Shown here piece after piece: positions 33,200 to 41,759 of a stretch of 64,000 bases of DNA. The first letter of the stretch is position 1; every line of letters starts with the position of its first letter. The stretch covers positions 248,001 to 312,000 of the forward strand of contig CAWKAZ010000009.1 of the NCBI GenBank assembly GCA_963847715.1, in the 5' to 3' direction. This DNA is from Acidiflorens sp963847715. GTDB taxonomy: Bacteria > Acidobacteriota > Terriglobia > Terriglobales > Acidobacteriaceae. The position numbers and the translations under genes are program-made. The notes beneath the pieces are model-generated. The model saw only the letters and a list, made by a program, of their open reading frames with translations. It was not told the DNA's origin and made no database searches.

Positions 33200-33718
33200 A
33201 TGAATCGATTCACGCTACCGGCCTGTCTCATTGTCGTACTCGGCGCGAGCGCCCTCGCACAACAATCTTCTTCGCCTGCGCCCGGCCGGGATGCGAGTGC
33301 GAGTTCCAGTCGTGATACGAGAATTGATATCAGTGCCCCGAAAGACGATGCCAAGAATCATCCCGCGAGCAAGGATGCAGTTGAGGATCTCGTACCCGAG
33401 GAGGGCATCGACGTGTCCTCGGGCGGCGTGCAGGAGTTTCATCCCTGGAACCCGCTGAAGGCGCTGAAAGATATCGAAGTCGGTGATTTCTACTTCAAGC
33501 GCAAGAACTATAAGGCCGCTCTCGAGCGCTACAAGGAAGCGCTTTACTACAAGGACAACGACGCACTGGCCAGTTTCCGCGTGGCGGTTTGCCAGGAGAA
33601 GCTAGGCGACAAGACAGAAGCTAAGAAATACTACGAACAGTATCTCAAGATTCTTCCCGAAGGGCCGTTCGCTAAGGACGCACACACTTCGCTGGACCGG
33701 ATGGCGAAAGCGCAGTGA
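33200..33718 (+). CDS. Exported TPR protein
   Basis: 172 residues. Signal peptide MNRFTLPACLIVVLGASALA, a Ser/Pro/Asp-rich linker, then about two tetratricopeptide repeats (KALKDIEVGDFYFKRKNYKA and SFRVAVCQEKLGDKTEAKKY-YEQYLKILPEGP). Similar small TPR proteins act as assembly factors or scaffolds in the periplasm; a BamD role is too far a claim because the protein is much shorter and has no lipobox. A hairpin repeat follows the stop. Confidence 0.78.
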   Translation: MNRFTLPACLIVVLGASALAQQSSSPAPGRDASASSSRDTRIDISAPKDDAKNHPASKDAVEDLVPEEGIDVSSGGVQEFHPWNPLKALKDIEVGDFYFKRKNYKAALERYKEALYYKDNDALASFRVAVCQEKLGDKTEAKKYYEQYLKILPEGPFAKDAHTSLDRMAKAQ

Positions 33719-33721
33719 TGC

Positions 33722-33812
33722 TGTCGTTGGTCGCTAGTCGTTCGTCGTTGGCGAATCAACATCGTCGGTCGTTCTACATTGCTACTGACTAACAACCAAC
33801 GGCTACCGACCC
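33722..33812. repeat. Iterated-word hairpin (GTCGTT words), copy 2
   Basis: GTCGTTGGTCGCTAGTCGTT then CGTCGTTGG on the left; TGACTAACAACCAACGGCTA then CCGACCC on the right. It fills the gap between two convergent genes, where it could also terminate transcription. Confidence 0.75.
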
Positions 33813-33825
33813 GCGACAATTTCCC

Positions 33826-34407
33826 CTACTTTTCTACGCGCGAGAATTCCCCCGTCGAGGCGTTGACGGCCACCCGCAGTTTCGCCGTCTCTCGATCCGT
33901 TCCGTAGATCACGTGCCACAGCAGAGTGTTTTCCTGCTTGTTCCAGTCGAGGATGTAGAAAACCGGAGTGTCCGGTTCCTTTTCCAGCAGTTTGTCTCCA
34001 CCGTGCTCCTGAGCGATGGTGAATGCCTTGTCGGTATCAGTCTTCAGAAACTGGACGTTGAACACCAACGTGCTCGAATTCGTGGGGCTATAGGTGTCTT
34101 CGACTCCGTGAGAAACGTCGCCCGCGGACCAGGTATAAGGTCTGGTCGAGTGCTGCGAGGGCGAGGCGAAGCCGGTTCTCCATTCGGTGGCCTTGCCGTC
34201 TTTTGTCTTTGAAGTATTCGATTCCGCGCGGTAAGGTTGCGCATCCTGCGCCCAGCCCCGCGCGGAAATGTAGCACTTGTAAAATGCGCTGCTGCCGGTG
34301 ATGGCGTCGGGAACTGTCGGTTTTGGAGTCTCGGCGGGCTTGGTGGGCTCTGAGGAGCATCCGGCCATTAATCCGGCTGCTAGAATTACGGCGAATAGTT
34401 TTGTCAT
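33826..34407 (-). CDS. Lipoprotein of unknown function
   Basis: 193 residues. Lipoprotein signal MTKLFAVILAAGLMAGC followed by SSEPTKPAETPKP, a typical flexible proline-rich tether. The globular part has FYKCYISARGWAQDAQPYRAE and TPVFYILDWNKQENTLLWHVIYG, and ends NASTGEFSRVEK, which resembles the PepSY-like beta fold. No clear family. ATG at 34407 is chosen because AGGAAA lies about 8 nt upstream and the lipobox follows; the open frame goes further upstream without support. Confidence 0.75.
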   Translation of the reverse strand: MTKLFAVILAAGLMAGCSSEPTKPAETPKPTVPDAITGSSAFYKCYISARGWAQDAQPYRAESNTSKTKDGKATEWRTGFASPSQHSTRPYTWSAGDVSHGVEDTYSPTNSSTLVFNVQFLKTDTDKAFTIAQEHGGDKLLEKEPDTPVFYILDWNKQENTLLWHVIYGTDRETAKLRVAVNASTGEFSRVEK

Positions 34408-34504
34408 GGGCGATTTCCTGCTCCGGCTGAACGCGCCGCTGGCCTTAAGTGAGATCCGTAACGAGTTGTTTTTGTTTTCGCGAGTATTGTACTGAAGCGA
34501 CGCC

Positions 34505-35008
34505 ATGAATTCCTATCTGGAACGTCTACAGCAGGAACTCGAAGATGCAACAGGAAGCGCCACCGCCACCGAGCTGGCTCAGGCTCCGGCGGGGAAGTGG
34601 AGCGCGGCGCAGATTCTGGAACATCTTCTGCTGACGTATAAGAACACCACCCGCGGGTTGGATAAGTGTCGGGAGCAAGGTGCGCCCCTGGCCCGGCGCG
34701 GTACTCTGAGAGATCGCGCGGCCGCTCTTCTGGTCGTCAATCTCGGATATATGCCCGGCGGCCGGGAGGCTCCCGAACGCGCCATGCCACGAGGCATGCC
34801 GTCGGATGAGGTGCGGCAGGGGATTGTTCCCGAACTGCAGAAGATGGCTGCGGCCTTCGAGGAATGTGAACGGAAATTCGGAATTCGTACGAAACTGTTG
34901 GACCACCCGTTTCTGGGACCTCTGACGGCGAATGAGTGGCGCAAGTTCCATTGGGTGCACGGGCGGCATCACGCGCGACAGATTCGCCAGCGGATGGGAA
35001 AATCGTGA
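34505..35008 (+). CDS. DinB-like/DUF1569 protein
   Basis: 167 residues, four-helix bundle of the DinB/YfiT type. Possible metal ligands: His in AQILEHLLLTY and the pair near the C-terminus HWVHGRHHARQIRQR. The N-terminus is MNSYLERLQQELEDATG. DinB-like proteins are thiol or metal-dependent enzymes, often bacillithiol S-transferases in Firmicutes, but the substrate here is unknown. The start overlaps the promoter of the divergent lipoprotein gene. Confidence 0.75.
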   Translation: MNSYLERLQQELEDATGSATATELAQAPAGKWSAAQILEHLLLTYKNTTRGLDKCREQGAPLARRGTLRDRAAALLVVNLGYMPGGREAPERAMPRGMPSDEVRQGIVPELQKMAAAFEECERKFGIRTKLLDHPFLGPLTANEWRKFHWVHGRHHARQIRQRMGKS

Positions 35009-35037
35009 CTCCGCAATGGTGAAGACGGGTCGCCTGC

Positions 35038-35655
35038 CTACTGTTTGTCTTTAGAGTTGTCCTTACCAGCGTCTTTGTCGTTATCCTTTTCGGAGACACC
35101 GGCCTTTCGCGCCTGCTCCTGCAAGGAATCGAGTTCCTGCTGGGCAGTGCCGATTGCTTTCTGCTTGGCCTCGATATCGTTCTTGTGATCCGCGCCATCC
35201 TTGTCGAACTGGGCAGCGTCGCGGAGACGGGCCCCGGCGTCACCGTAGAATGCGGCGGCTTTCAGGCGGTACTCACGCTGATCGAGATCAAGTTCGTGGT
35301 TCAGGTCAGCGATCTTCTCTTTCTGCTTATCGATCTTCTTCTGCCACTCGTCGGCGGCTTTCTGCTTATCGTTAGCGGCCGCAGCGGGAGCGGCGGGAGA
35401 TCCAGGTGCGCTGGCTGCGGCCAGAGCAGAATTCGGGCCCCCGGGTCCCTGATTCGATTCACTGGGGGGCGGTCCCACCACGCTCAGTTGCTCGGTGAAG
35501 GGCAGGTTGTCATTGTCGTAATGCCGGCTCGCTTGAGCCGTGTCGGGTTTATTCTTGCGCGCGGCGCGCGCGTAGTCTCCCAGAGATTGAGCGGAAACGC
35601 CAACGACTCCGATGAGGAGCAGCGTGGCAATTGCGACATGTTTTGTGTGCTTCAT
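35038..35655 (-). CDS. Exported coiled-coil protein of unknown function
   Basis: 205 residues. Signal peptide MKHTKHVAIATLLLIGVVGVSAQ. A low-complexity Pro/Ala/Gly linker (about 60-100) is followed by a long, charged coiled coil (about 105-195, DEWQKKIDKQKEKIADLNHE, EAKQKAIGTAQQELDSLQEQ) ending in a Lys/Asp/Asn tail. No enzyme motif. AAGGATGA before ATG at 35655 fixes the start. Probably a periplasmic structural or adaptor protein. Confidence 0.72.
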   Translation of the reverse strand: MKHTKHVAIATLLLIGVVGVSAQSLGDYARAARKNKPDTAQASRHYDNDNLPFTEQLSVVGPPPSESNQGPGGPNSALAAASAPGSPAAPAAAANDKQKAADEWQKKIDKQKEKIADLNHELDLDQREYRLKAAAFYGDAGARLRDAAQFDKDGADHKNDIEAKQKAIGTAQQELDSLQEQARKAGVSEKDNDKDAGKDNSKDKQ

Positions 35656-35707
35656 GTGGTCATCCTTTCGCAGCCCGCGATTCTGTCGCGGCCTGCACTC
35701 GCTGATA

Positions 35708-36583
35708 TCAAGAACTCGTTGTGGCCGCCTGGGCGCCACCCAAAAAACTGCCGATGGTCCGGTCCAACTGGGCGGCTTCGCGGGCGATGCTGTCGGCCAA
35801 CTGCCGGCCCAGATCCGCGTCGCGGCTGCAGGCCAGTTGCTGCGCGTGTCCGGCGATCGTGGTCAGGGAATTGCGAAGTTCCAGCGCCAATTCTGAAGAC
35901 ATTTCCTGTCGCATCTTCTGATCGTGACGGATGCGTTCAATATCGGTTTTATCGGTGAGCAGTAGAGTCGTGCCCATCAGGCTGGCGTCTTCCGCCAGCA
36001 CCGGTGAGGCAGCCACTTCGAGCACATGGTTGATGCCGTCCCGGGTCACGTAGTTGAGGACCAATCCTCGCACCGCAGCCTTACCGGCTAGAGCGGGGGC
36101 CAGAGCCTGCTCTACGCTTGATTCCCGAGCCAAGACTGACAGATTGCTTGGCGTGCGCAGCGTCGCATTGCGGAAAAGATCGGCGGTCTGCAAGCCCACG
36201 GGCGACGCGAATCCGAGTAACTGGCGCGCGGCTGCGTTGGCCTGCCGCACCAGACCGCTGGTATTGAGAAACAATACGCCGCAGGAAAGGTTGGAGAGAA
36301 TGGTGGAACTGAGCGTGTCGGAGGCTTTAGCCTTTCGGCGTTCCGCAAGCTGCTGGGAGGCCAGTTCATGTTTCTGCTGCTTGAGTTGCTGAATGACCGC
36401 GTGAAAGGCGTGTACGGGCAATCCTTCCGCCGCGGCTAGCGGAGCTTGCTGCGGAGAATCCTGATCGGATACGAGACTTTTGCGAACGCGACGAATCAGA
36501 AAGAGGCCAAGACCGAAACCAGCCAGGGCGGCGAAAAGCAGGAGCGCGGCGCGAATTGCTACTGGATTCAGGAGGAGCCTCAC
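35708..36583 (-). CDS. Membrane PAS protein with a degenerate HisKA segment
   Basis: 291 residues. One N-terminal membrane helix (about 8-28), a basic/Gln-rich helix, a PAS domain (about 85-195, ILSNLSCGVLFLNTSGLVRQANA) and a HisKA-like dimerisation helix (about 215-275). The phospho-acceptor position reads ALELRNSL where kinases have H-E-L-R-N-P-L, so the His is lost, and there is no ATPase domain. GTG start at 36583 overlaps the prepilin-peptidase stop (GTGA), with GGAGGG 5 nt upstream. It is likely a sensor or dimerisation partner rather than a kinase. Confidence 0.78.
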   Translation of the reverse strand: MRLLLNPVAIRAALLLFAALAGFGLGLFLIRRVRKSLVSDQDSPQQAPLAAAEGLPVHAFHAVIQQLKQQKHELASQQLAERRKAKASDTLSSTILSNLSCGVLFLNTSGLVRQANAAARQLLGFASPVGLQTADLFRNATLRTPSNLSVLARESSVEQALAPALAGKAAVRGLVLNYVTRDGINHVLEVAASPVLAEDASLMGTTLLLTDKTDIERIRHDQKMRQEMSSELALELRNSLTTIAGHAQQLACSRDADLGRQLADSIAREAAQLDRTIGSFLGGAQAATTSS

Positions 36584-37500
36584 AGTGCCCTCCAATACCA
36601 GTGCAGCAACCGGTTTCCAAACAGGAACGACAAGAGCGCCATGCCGCCGAGAAAAACTCCGAATGGCATTTCGTAGTACCGGAGTGCGAGCCGAGCCGAT
36701 TGCCATGCCCGCCGTCGCGCTTCGACCGAGGGCGTGCCGCGCGCCGCTATCCGGCGACGGCGCTTGATCCAGACAGCGAGAACCGTGCTGAGTCCAAAAA
36801 GCGAGCCAGTCAGTGAAGCGGCAAAAATCGTCAAGACGGTGAGTTTGGTTCCGACAAATGCGCCGATGAGGGCCATCAATTTGACGTCGCCAAATCCCAT
36901 GCCTTCGACGCCGCGCGCGCGCAGATAGATCGCCGCCGCGCCGTAGAGAAAGGACGCGCCAACCGCGGCTCCGAGCAGGGAATCGGACAAGGACCACAGC
37001 CGCCAGGAAATTTCGCCGCGCATCGCGGGCGAGACCATGCCCGGCATGATGCGCGAGGCGAGGTCGTTTACCGGAACCACGAGACTGAACAGGATTCCCA
37101 GCGCTAACCCCGGCAGAGTCATCGCATCGGGAAGCAGCTTGGTTTCCGCATCCGTAAAAACCAGCCCCAGCAGCAGATAGCCGAGCACCGCGCACTTGAG
37201 CGCAGCTAGCGTCAATCCGAAATGGCTGTAGCAGCCGAGAAAGAGAAAAGCGGTAAGGAGTTCGATGAGCAGGTAGCGTGGAGAAATCGGCTCCTCACAA
37301 GCCCTGCACTTGCCGCCGAGAATCAGCCAGCTGAGAACGGGAACATTGTGATACAGCGGAATCATGTCGCCGCAGTGCGGACACGCGGAGCGAGGCGCGA
37401 CCACCGACTTGCCGAGGGGCAAGCGGTAGATGCACACGTTCAGGAAGCTGCCGAAGCACAGCCCCAGAGCGAAGACCGCAACTGCAAAAATAGATTCCAC
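36580..37500 (-). CDS. Prepilin peptidase / N-methyltransferase
   Basis: 306-residue inner-membrane aspartic protease of the PilD/GspO type. The N-terminal cytoplasmic domain has two CxxC zinc pairs (SACPHCG and CRACEEP). The catalytic aspartates are in FTDAETKLLPD and GFGDVKLMALIG. About seven hydrophobic segments. It cleaves the leader of type IV prepilins or type II pseudopilins and methylates the new N-terminus. It is translationally coupled to the PAS protein gene. A secretin gene lies far away (52792), and no other pilus or secretion genes are in the window. Confidence 0.93.
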   Translation of the reverse strand: MESIFAVAVFALGLCFGSFLNVCIYRLPLGKSVVAPRSACPHCGDMIPLYHNVPVLSWLILGGKCRACEEPISPRYLLIELLTAFLFLGCYSHFGLTLAALKCAVLGYLLLGLVFTDAETKLLPDAMTLPGLALGILFSLVVPVNDLASRIMPGMVSPAMRGEISWRLWSLSDSLLGAAVGASFLYGAAAIYLRARGVEGMGFGDVKLMALIGAFVGTKLTVLTIFAASLTGSLFGLSTVLAVWIKRRRRIAARGTPSVEARRRAWQSARLALRYYEMPFGVFLGGMALLSFLFGNRLLHWYWRAL

Positions 37501-37626
37501 GTCGGCTAAGTGCCCAGTCTGCTTGGATTTGGATGATTATAAGCCGCTGGCGAAGGCTCTTCTAAGTACGAAGGTCACTGTACCTCGGTGGCGGGTAAGT
37601 TATTGTGAACAAGGCGGAAGAGGATC

Positions 37627-39093
37627 TCAGGCGACGCGGCTGATCTCCCGTTGTAAGGGCAGGAAGATTGAGAACACGGTACCCGTCGAACTCCCGTCGG
37701 TCCGGCTACGGACCCGAATCGATCCTCCGTGCTTCTGCACAATTCCATGCGAAACCCACAGTCCCAGGCCGGTACCGGTTTCTTTCTTGGTGGTGAAGAA
37801 AGGCTCGAAGATCTGACGGAGGTGGCTAGGCGGAATCCCACTGCCGTTATCGGCCACGGTGATGCGGACTCCCTGCTCACCCTTCACCCGGTCTCGCGCC
37901 ACGGCAGTCCGAACATGGAGGGAGCCGCCGACATTCATGGCATCCACTGCATTGACCACCAGGTTCGACAGCAGCTGCCGCAACTCTCCGGAGTAGCCGC
38001 TGATCAAGCAGTCGCCGCGGTAACGCCGGGTGATGTGGATTTGTCGGCGTTCCAACTTGCGAGAATACAACTGCAGAATTTCATCCATAATGATGGCCGG
38101 GTCCATCATCCCGGGAGACTTGGCGTCGCGGACGAAACCTAGAGTCTGTTGCGCCAACTGGGCCACACGACCAACTTCCTGCTCGGCCTGAGCGAGATAT
38201 TCTGCTGCATGCCCGGAGTCATGGCGTGCAAGATACAGCAGGTTGACGACGGCTTCGAGCGGATTATTGATTTCATGCGCGATTGAGGCGGCGAGCCTTC
38301 CCGCAGTGGCCAGTTTTTCGCTGCGACGGATGGCTTCTTCGGATTGCTTCTCGGTGGAAAGATCCCGCGCGATGGCCGACGCTCCCACGATCTCACCGCG
38401 CGAGTTGCGCAGAGACGATACCGACAGCAGCACAGGCCAGCATGTTCCATCCTTGCGCATGCGCTCGGTGCGATAGGAGGCGATGTGACCGCCAGCGTTC
38501 AGTATCCTGCGATTGCGTTCCACCTCGTCGCGACGATCGGGTGGCGCCAAGCCGGCTATCGACTGACCCACTGCTTCGTCGGGAGTGTAACCATATAGCT
38601 GTTCCGCGGCGTGGTTCCAGCTGAGGATGGTGCCTTCAGTATCCGTGCTGTAAATGGCGTCTGAGGAGTACTCCACAATGGCAGCCATCTCCCGCGTCGA
38701 ACGATCAGCCCGCATTTCTGCCAGACTCCTCTGCCGGGCCATGCTCCCAGCGAAGATCGAAATGGCAAGGAAAGCCAACATGCGTTCCAGTTCGGCGCTG
38801 GAGCGGAGTGCGAAGCTGAAGTGGGGTGCGAGATCAAAAAAATCTAGAGCGGCGGTCGAGACGAGTGAGCAAAAAACCGCTGGGCCGAAACCGAGGAAAC
38901 GGGCGGTAAATAGGACGGCAGCCAACAAAAGGGCAAAAAGGTGGCGGTGGAGCGCGCCGGGAAGGGTCCACAGACTGAGCGCTACCCACACCGCTAGAGC
39001 GGCTCCTCCATATTGCACCGGTGTGGAATATCGATTCCTAGCTATCCAACTCTTCACAGGGCCCCAATTCCAGACGTTCGCGCCACGTCCCAT
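37627..39093 (-). CDS. PAS sensor histidine kinase with DUF4118-like membrane domain
   Basis: 488 residues. Several membrane segments (about 20-115, DUF4118-like: LPGALHRHLFALLLAAVLFTA), a PAS domain (about 135-250, YSSDAIYSTDTEGTILSWN), HisKA with the acceptor His in SIAHEINNPLEAV, and an HATPase domain (VRITVADNGSGIPPS, TKKETGTGLGLWVS). It lacks a receiver domain and no response regulator gene is adjacent, so it is an orphan kinase. ATG at 39093 is preferred over TTG at 39108. It points away from the BON protein gene. Confidence 0.9.
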   Translation of the reverse strand: MGRGANVWNWGPVKSWIARNRYSTPVQYGGAALAVWVALSLWTLPGALHRHLFALLLAAVLFTARFLGFGPAVFCSLVSTAALDFFDLAPHFSFALRSSAELERMLAFLAISIFAGSMARQRSLAEMRADRSTREMAAIVEYSSDAIYSTDTEGTILSWNHAAEQLYGYTPDEAVGQSIAGLAPPDRRDEVERNRRILNAGGHIASYRTERMRKDGTCWPVLLSVSSLRNSRGEIVGASAIARDLSTEKQSEEAIRRSEKLATAGRLAASIAHEINNPLEAVVNLLYLARHDSGHAAEYLAQAEQEVGRVAQLAQQTLGFVRDAKSPGMMDPAIIMDEILQLYSRKLERRQIHITRRYRGDCLISGYSGELRQLLSNLVVNAVDAMNVGGSLHVRTAVARDRVKGEQGVRITVADNGSGIPPSHLRQIFEPFFTTKKETGTGLGLWVSHGIVQKHGGSIRVRSRTDGSSTGTVFSIFLPLQREISRVA

Positions 39094-39238
39094 AGCTTCA
39101 GGTTGCAAGGGTGATCGACTAAAGCGGTCAGACTACATTCTTTATCCGATAAGAACTTTAGCAGCAGCCGTGAACACCGGCAACCCGCGGGCGCGACGGG
39201 CTCATGGGCACTTTCATTGACGTCGGCGCAGCTTCGTT

Positions 39239-40315
39239 TTACTGCTGCGGGGCGTCCAACTTTCGCCGGTTGGAGTCAGGACCCTGCGTCGGCAGCGTCA
39301 CCGTCAGCGTCGAGGTCAGGTTGAAACTCAGCACGGTCTCCGAAGGCAGCACAATCTGCTGTCCTTTTGTCGCCGCTTGCACGCCGCCACCGAGTCCACC
39401 GCCCGCTGCTGCACCGATGCCTGCGCCTTTTCCGCCGCCCGCAATTCCTCCGATGACTGCACCAATCACCGCACCTGCCCCCACCTTTTTTGCGGTGTTG
39501 GTGGTTCGATTATTGCCTTCTCGCCGGTAGGGATCGGTCTGCATACCGAATGATTTTCCGTTCAGTGTGATCGAGTCCAGTTGCAGGACGACGAGCGATT
39601 GCCCTGCGAATTTGCCAGCGCTCTTTAGGTCCACGATGTGGCCCTTGACGTCGTATCCGGAGGGCACAGCATCGCTATCAGTGGGCAGCGGAGAGTCGAG
39701 CGTTGCGCGGAACGTATCTCCCACTTGAGATTTCTCGGAATCAATCGGATCCAGGAGTCGAATCGCCACTGACGTGCCCGCCGATACCGTCAGTTTCTTC
39801 GGAGCTGGAGGCGGAGGCGGTGGGGGAGGCGCTGCCTGCATCGCCGGAGGTGGCGCAGAATTCATATCTTGGCCAGCGTTGTCTTGGGTATCCGGCGGAG
39901 CGTTCGCCGCCATCTCGTTTGAATCGTTGTCTGCATCGCGGCGCCTGGGGCTCTTGCGAGGCATGGCTGCTGGCGCACTCTTGGGTGCCGGCGCAGTCTG
40001 CGGTGCCGGCTTCGCCAGGCTGGCGATCGGCATCTGCAAATTGTTGACGACTTCCTTGATGCCCGGAACCGCGGCAGCGTAACGTGCAGCGGCTGTCCGC
40101 TGCATATCATTGTCGACCGTCCCGGACAAGGTCACTACTCCGGCTGTTGTTTCGACAGTGATCTGCTTGCCCTGGAGCCCAGAGTCGTCATGAAACTTGG
40201 CTTGAATCTGAGCCGTCATCAGACTGTCATCCGGAGCCTTCGTGCAGGCCATGCCTGCAGCTAAAACTCCAGCCAGGAGAATTGTCGCAAAAGGTCTGCC
40301 TACCATGAGCATCAT
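39239..40315 (-). CDS. BON domain lipoprotein with glycine-rich region
   Basis: 358 residues. Lipoprotein signal ending GMAC. A BON domain (about 30-95, DDSLMTAQIQAKFHDDSGLQ and VVTLSGTVDNDMQRTAA) binds phospholipid in related proteins. A proline/alanine-rich linker follows, then a beta-rich domain (about 178-265), then a Gly-Ala stretch (about 285-318, IGGIAGGGKGAGIGAAAGGG) of the kind seen in glycine-zipper outer membrane proteins. ATG at 40315 follows GGGAG by 6 nt. Role: envelope stability, inferred. Confidence 0.78.
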   Translation of the reverse strand: MMLMVGRPFATILLAGVLAAGMACTKAPDDSLMTAQIQAKFHDDSGLQGKQITVETTAGVVTLSGTVDNDMQRTAAARYAAAVPGIKEVVNNLQMPIASLAKPAPQTAPAPKSAPAAMPRKSPRRRDADNDSNEMAANAPPDTQDNAGQDMNSAPPPAMQAAPPPPPPPPAPKKLTVSAGTSVAIRLLDPIDSEKSQVGDTFRATLDSPLPTDSDAVPSGYDVKGHIVDLKSAGKFAGQSLVVLQLDSITLNGKSFGMQTDPYRREGNNRTTNTAKKVGAGAVIGAVIGGIAGGGKGAGIGAAAGGGLGGGVQAATKGQQIVLPSETVLSFNLTSTLTVTLPTQGPDSNRRKLDAPQQ

Positions 40316-40456
40316 GACCGCTCCCGAGCAATGAAATTGACTTTACGATTTTAGATGCAGGGTAGACGCAATTTTGCGAGGAAATTCGAAGGGAAATCGA
40401 CACAACTACAACGATGGCGCGGGTCCAACTGCCCCCACCATGGCTGGATGTCAGGC

Positions 40457-40990
40457 TCAGTCCTGGTGCAGAAATTTGTAATCCAGGATGGAAGCGGCGA
40501 GTCCGAACGCGTCTTCAACGTTTTCGATCGCGTCCTTCACACGAATGAGCCTGCCCTGGCAAAGAACATTGCTGTTCTTCTGGCCGGAGATTTCCTCGGG
40601 CATTTCGAAGATCAGCTCGACCAGAGCGTTGGCCGGAAGCTGCTGCGGACCCAGAAATAGGACGCCCGATTGGCTGATGTTTTGAATCTGGCCTTCATAC
40701 CAGGTGCTGAGATTCTTACCGCGATAGCGAACGGGAATACTCGATTTGAGCCGGCGCGCGCGGGGCATCCACGTGGGTTGCTTCTGACCGGATCGACGGC
40801 GGACATTGGTGGTGTCAGCTACGGGCTCGTCCACCCGGTTGCCACGACGCATGCTCTTCCAGTCATACTGATACGCAGTCGCGCACAAAAGGCAAACCTG
40901 GTAATACTCTCCACTCGCCGCGCGCCGCGGCCAGGAAAACTCGTGAGAACAACGTCCTAACATGAGAACATCCATGATCTTTTGCGGCAT
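40457..40990 (-). CDS. PilZ domain protein with N-terminal Cys cluster
   Basis: 177 residues. An N-terminal Cys/His cluster (RCSHEFSW, then CLLCATAYQYD) suggests a small zinc-binding module. The C-terminal PilZ domain (about 80-170) has the c-di-GMP-binding RRLKSSIPVRYRG and NISQSGVLFLG motifs. It would link cyclic di-GMP to an unknown output; an HD-GYP phosphodiesterase is encoded at 45955. Start is ambiguous between ATG at 40990 and GTG at 41005. Confidence 0.8.
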   Translation of the reverse strand: MPQKIMDVLMLGRCSHEFSWPRRAASGEYYQVCLLCATAYQYDWKSMRRGNRVDEPVADTTNVRRRSGQKQPTWMPRARRLKSSIPVRYRGKNLSTWYEGQIQNISQSGVLFLGPQQLPANALVELIFEMPEEISGQKNSNVLCQGRLIRVKDAIENVEDAFGLAASILDYKFLHQD

Positions 40991-41100
40991 GATGACGAGT
41001 AGCACTCCCTACCAATTTGGACATTCCCATCTTCTGACGGCGGAGCCGTTCTGGATAGGTTACTTTCGTGTATCCCTGCTTAGGCCTTATGCTTTTTCAT

Positions 41101-41700
41101 ATGCCGTCCACCAATACGTCTCGCGCCGCGTTCGTGCTTGCGGGAGGGAAGAGCTCGCGCATGGGCGTGGACAAAGCGTTCCTAGAATTTCGAGGGCAGA
41201 CGCTTTTGCAGCGCGCGATGAACATTGCTGCGACGGTGAGTGACAGAGTGGTGATCGTCGGCGATCCAGCGAGATTTGTCGAATTCGGCACGACCGTCGC
41301 GGATATTTTCCCAGGCTGCGGTCCGCTTGGTGGTATTCACGCGGCACTGATGTCTTCGAACGCCGAATTGAATCTCATATTAGCCGTGGACATGCCCTCC
41401 GTCTCGCCGCAGCTGCTGGCATTTCTCTTCGCAGCAGCCGAGGACAACGAAGCCCTGATCACCGTGCCCCGTGCCGGCAACGGGCTGCAGCCGCTTTGTG
41501 CAATCTATCGGCGAGAAGTAGCAACAGCTGCTGAAGCGGCGGTACGGGCAGGGAGGTACAAGATCGACGCGTTATTTTCCCGCGTGCCGACCCACGTAAT
41601 AGAACCGAGTACGTTGGCGGCAGCCGGTTTTTCAGAGCAAGCGTTTTTCAACGTGAACACACCGCAGGACCACCAGGCCGCGGATGCCGAGTCTCTTTAG
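41101..41700 (+). CDS. mobA: Molybdenum cofactor guanylyltransferase
   Basis: 199 residues of the MobA family, which attaches GMP to molybdopterin to make the bis-MGD cofactor. N-terminal FVLAGGKSSRMGVDKAFLEF loop, then FPGCGPLGGIHAAL and LAVDMPSVSPQLL (metal-binding Asp), and the C-terminal FFNVNTPQD. It begins at ATG 41101; an open frame 11 codons upstream is poorly supported. No other moa or mob genes are nearby. It is distinct from the MocA-like gene at 19909. Confidence 0.87.
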   Translation: MPSTNTSRAAFVLAGGKSSRMGVDKAFLEFRGQTLLQRAMNIAATVSDRVVIVGDPARFVEFGTTVADIFPGCGPLGGIHAALMSSNAELNLILAVDMPSVSPQLLAFLFAAAEDNEALITVPRAGNGLQPLCAIYRREVATAAEAAVRAGRYKIDALFSRVPTHVIEPSTLAAAGFSEQAFFNVNTPQDHQAADAESL

Positions 41701-41759
41701 TCAGCTGTCTTTCCGAGAGTGCTTGAGCCGCGTGGCACTCTCATGCCATTCTGATAGGC

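Noticed and set aside
33200..33718. BamD
   Set aside because: Only about two TPRs, no lipobox and too short for the family.
36584..37195. Long N-terminal extension of the PAS protein
   Set aside because: It is an alternate-frame reading of the prepilin peptidase gene; the GTGA overlap with a GGAGGG site gives a better start.
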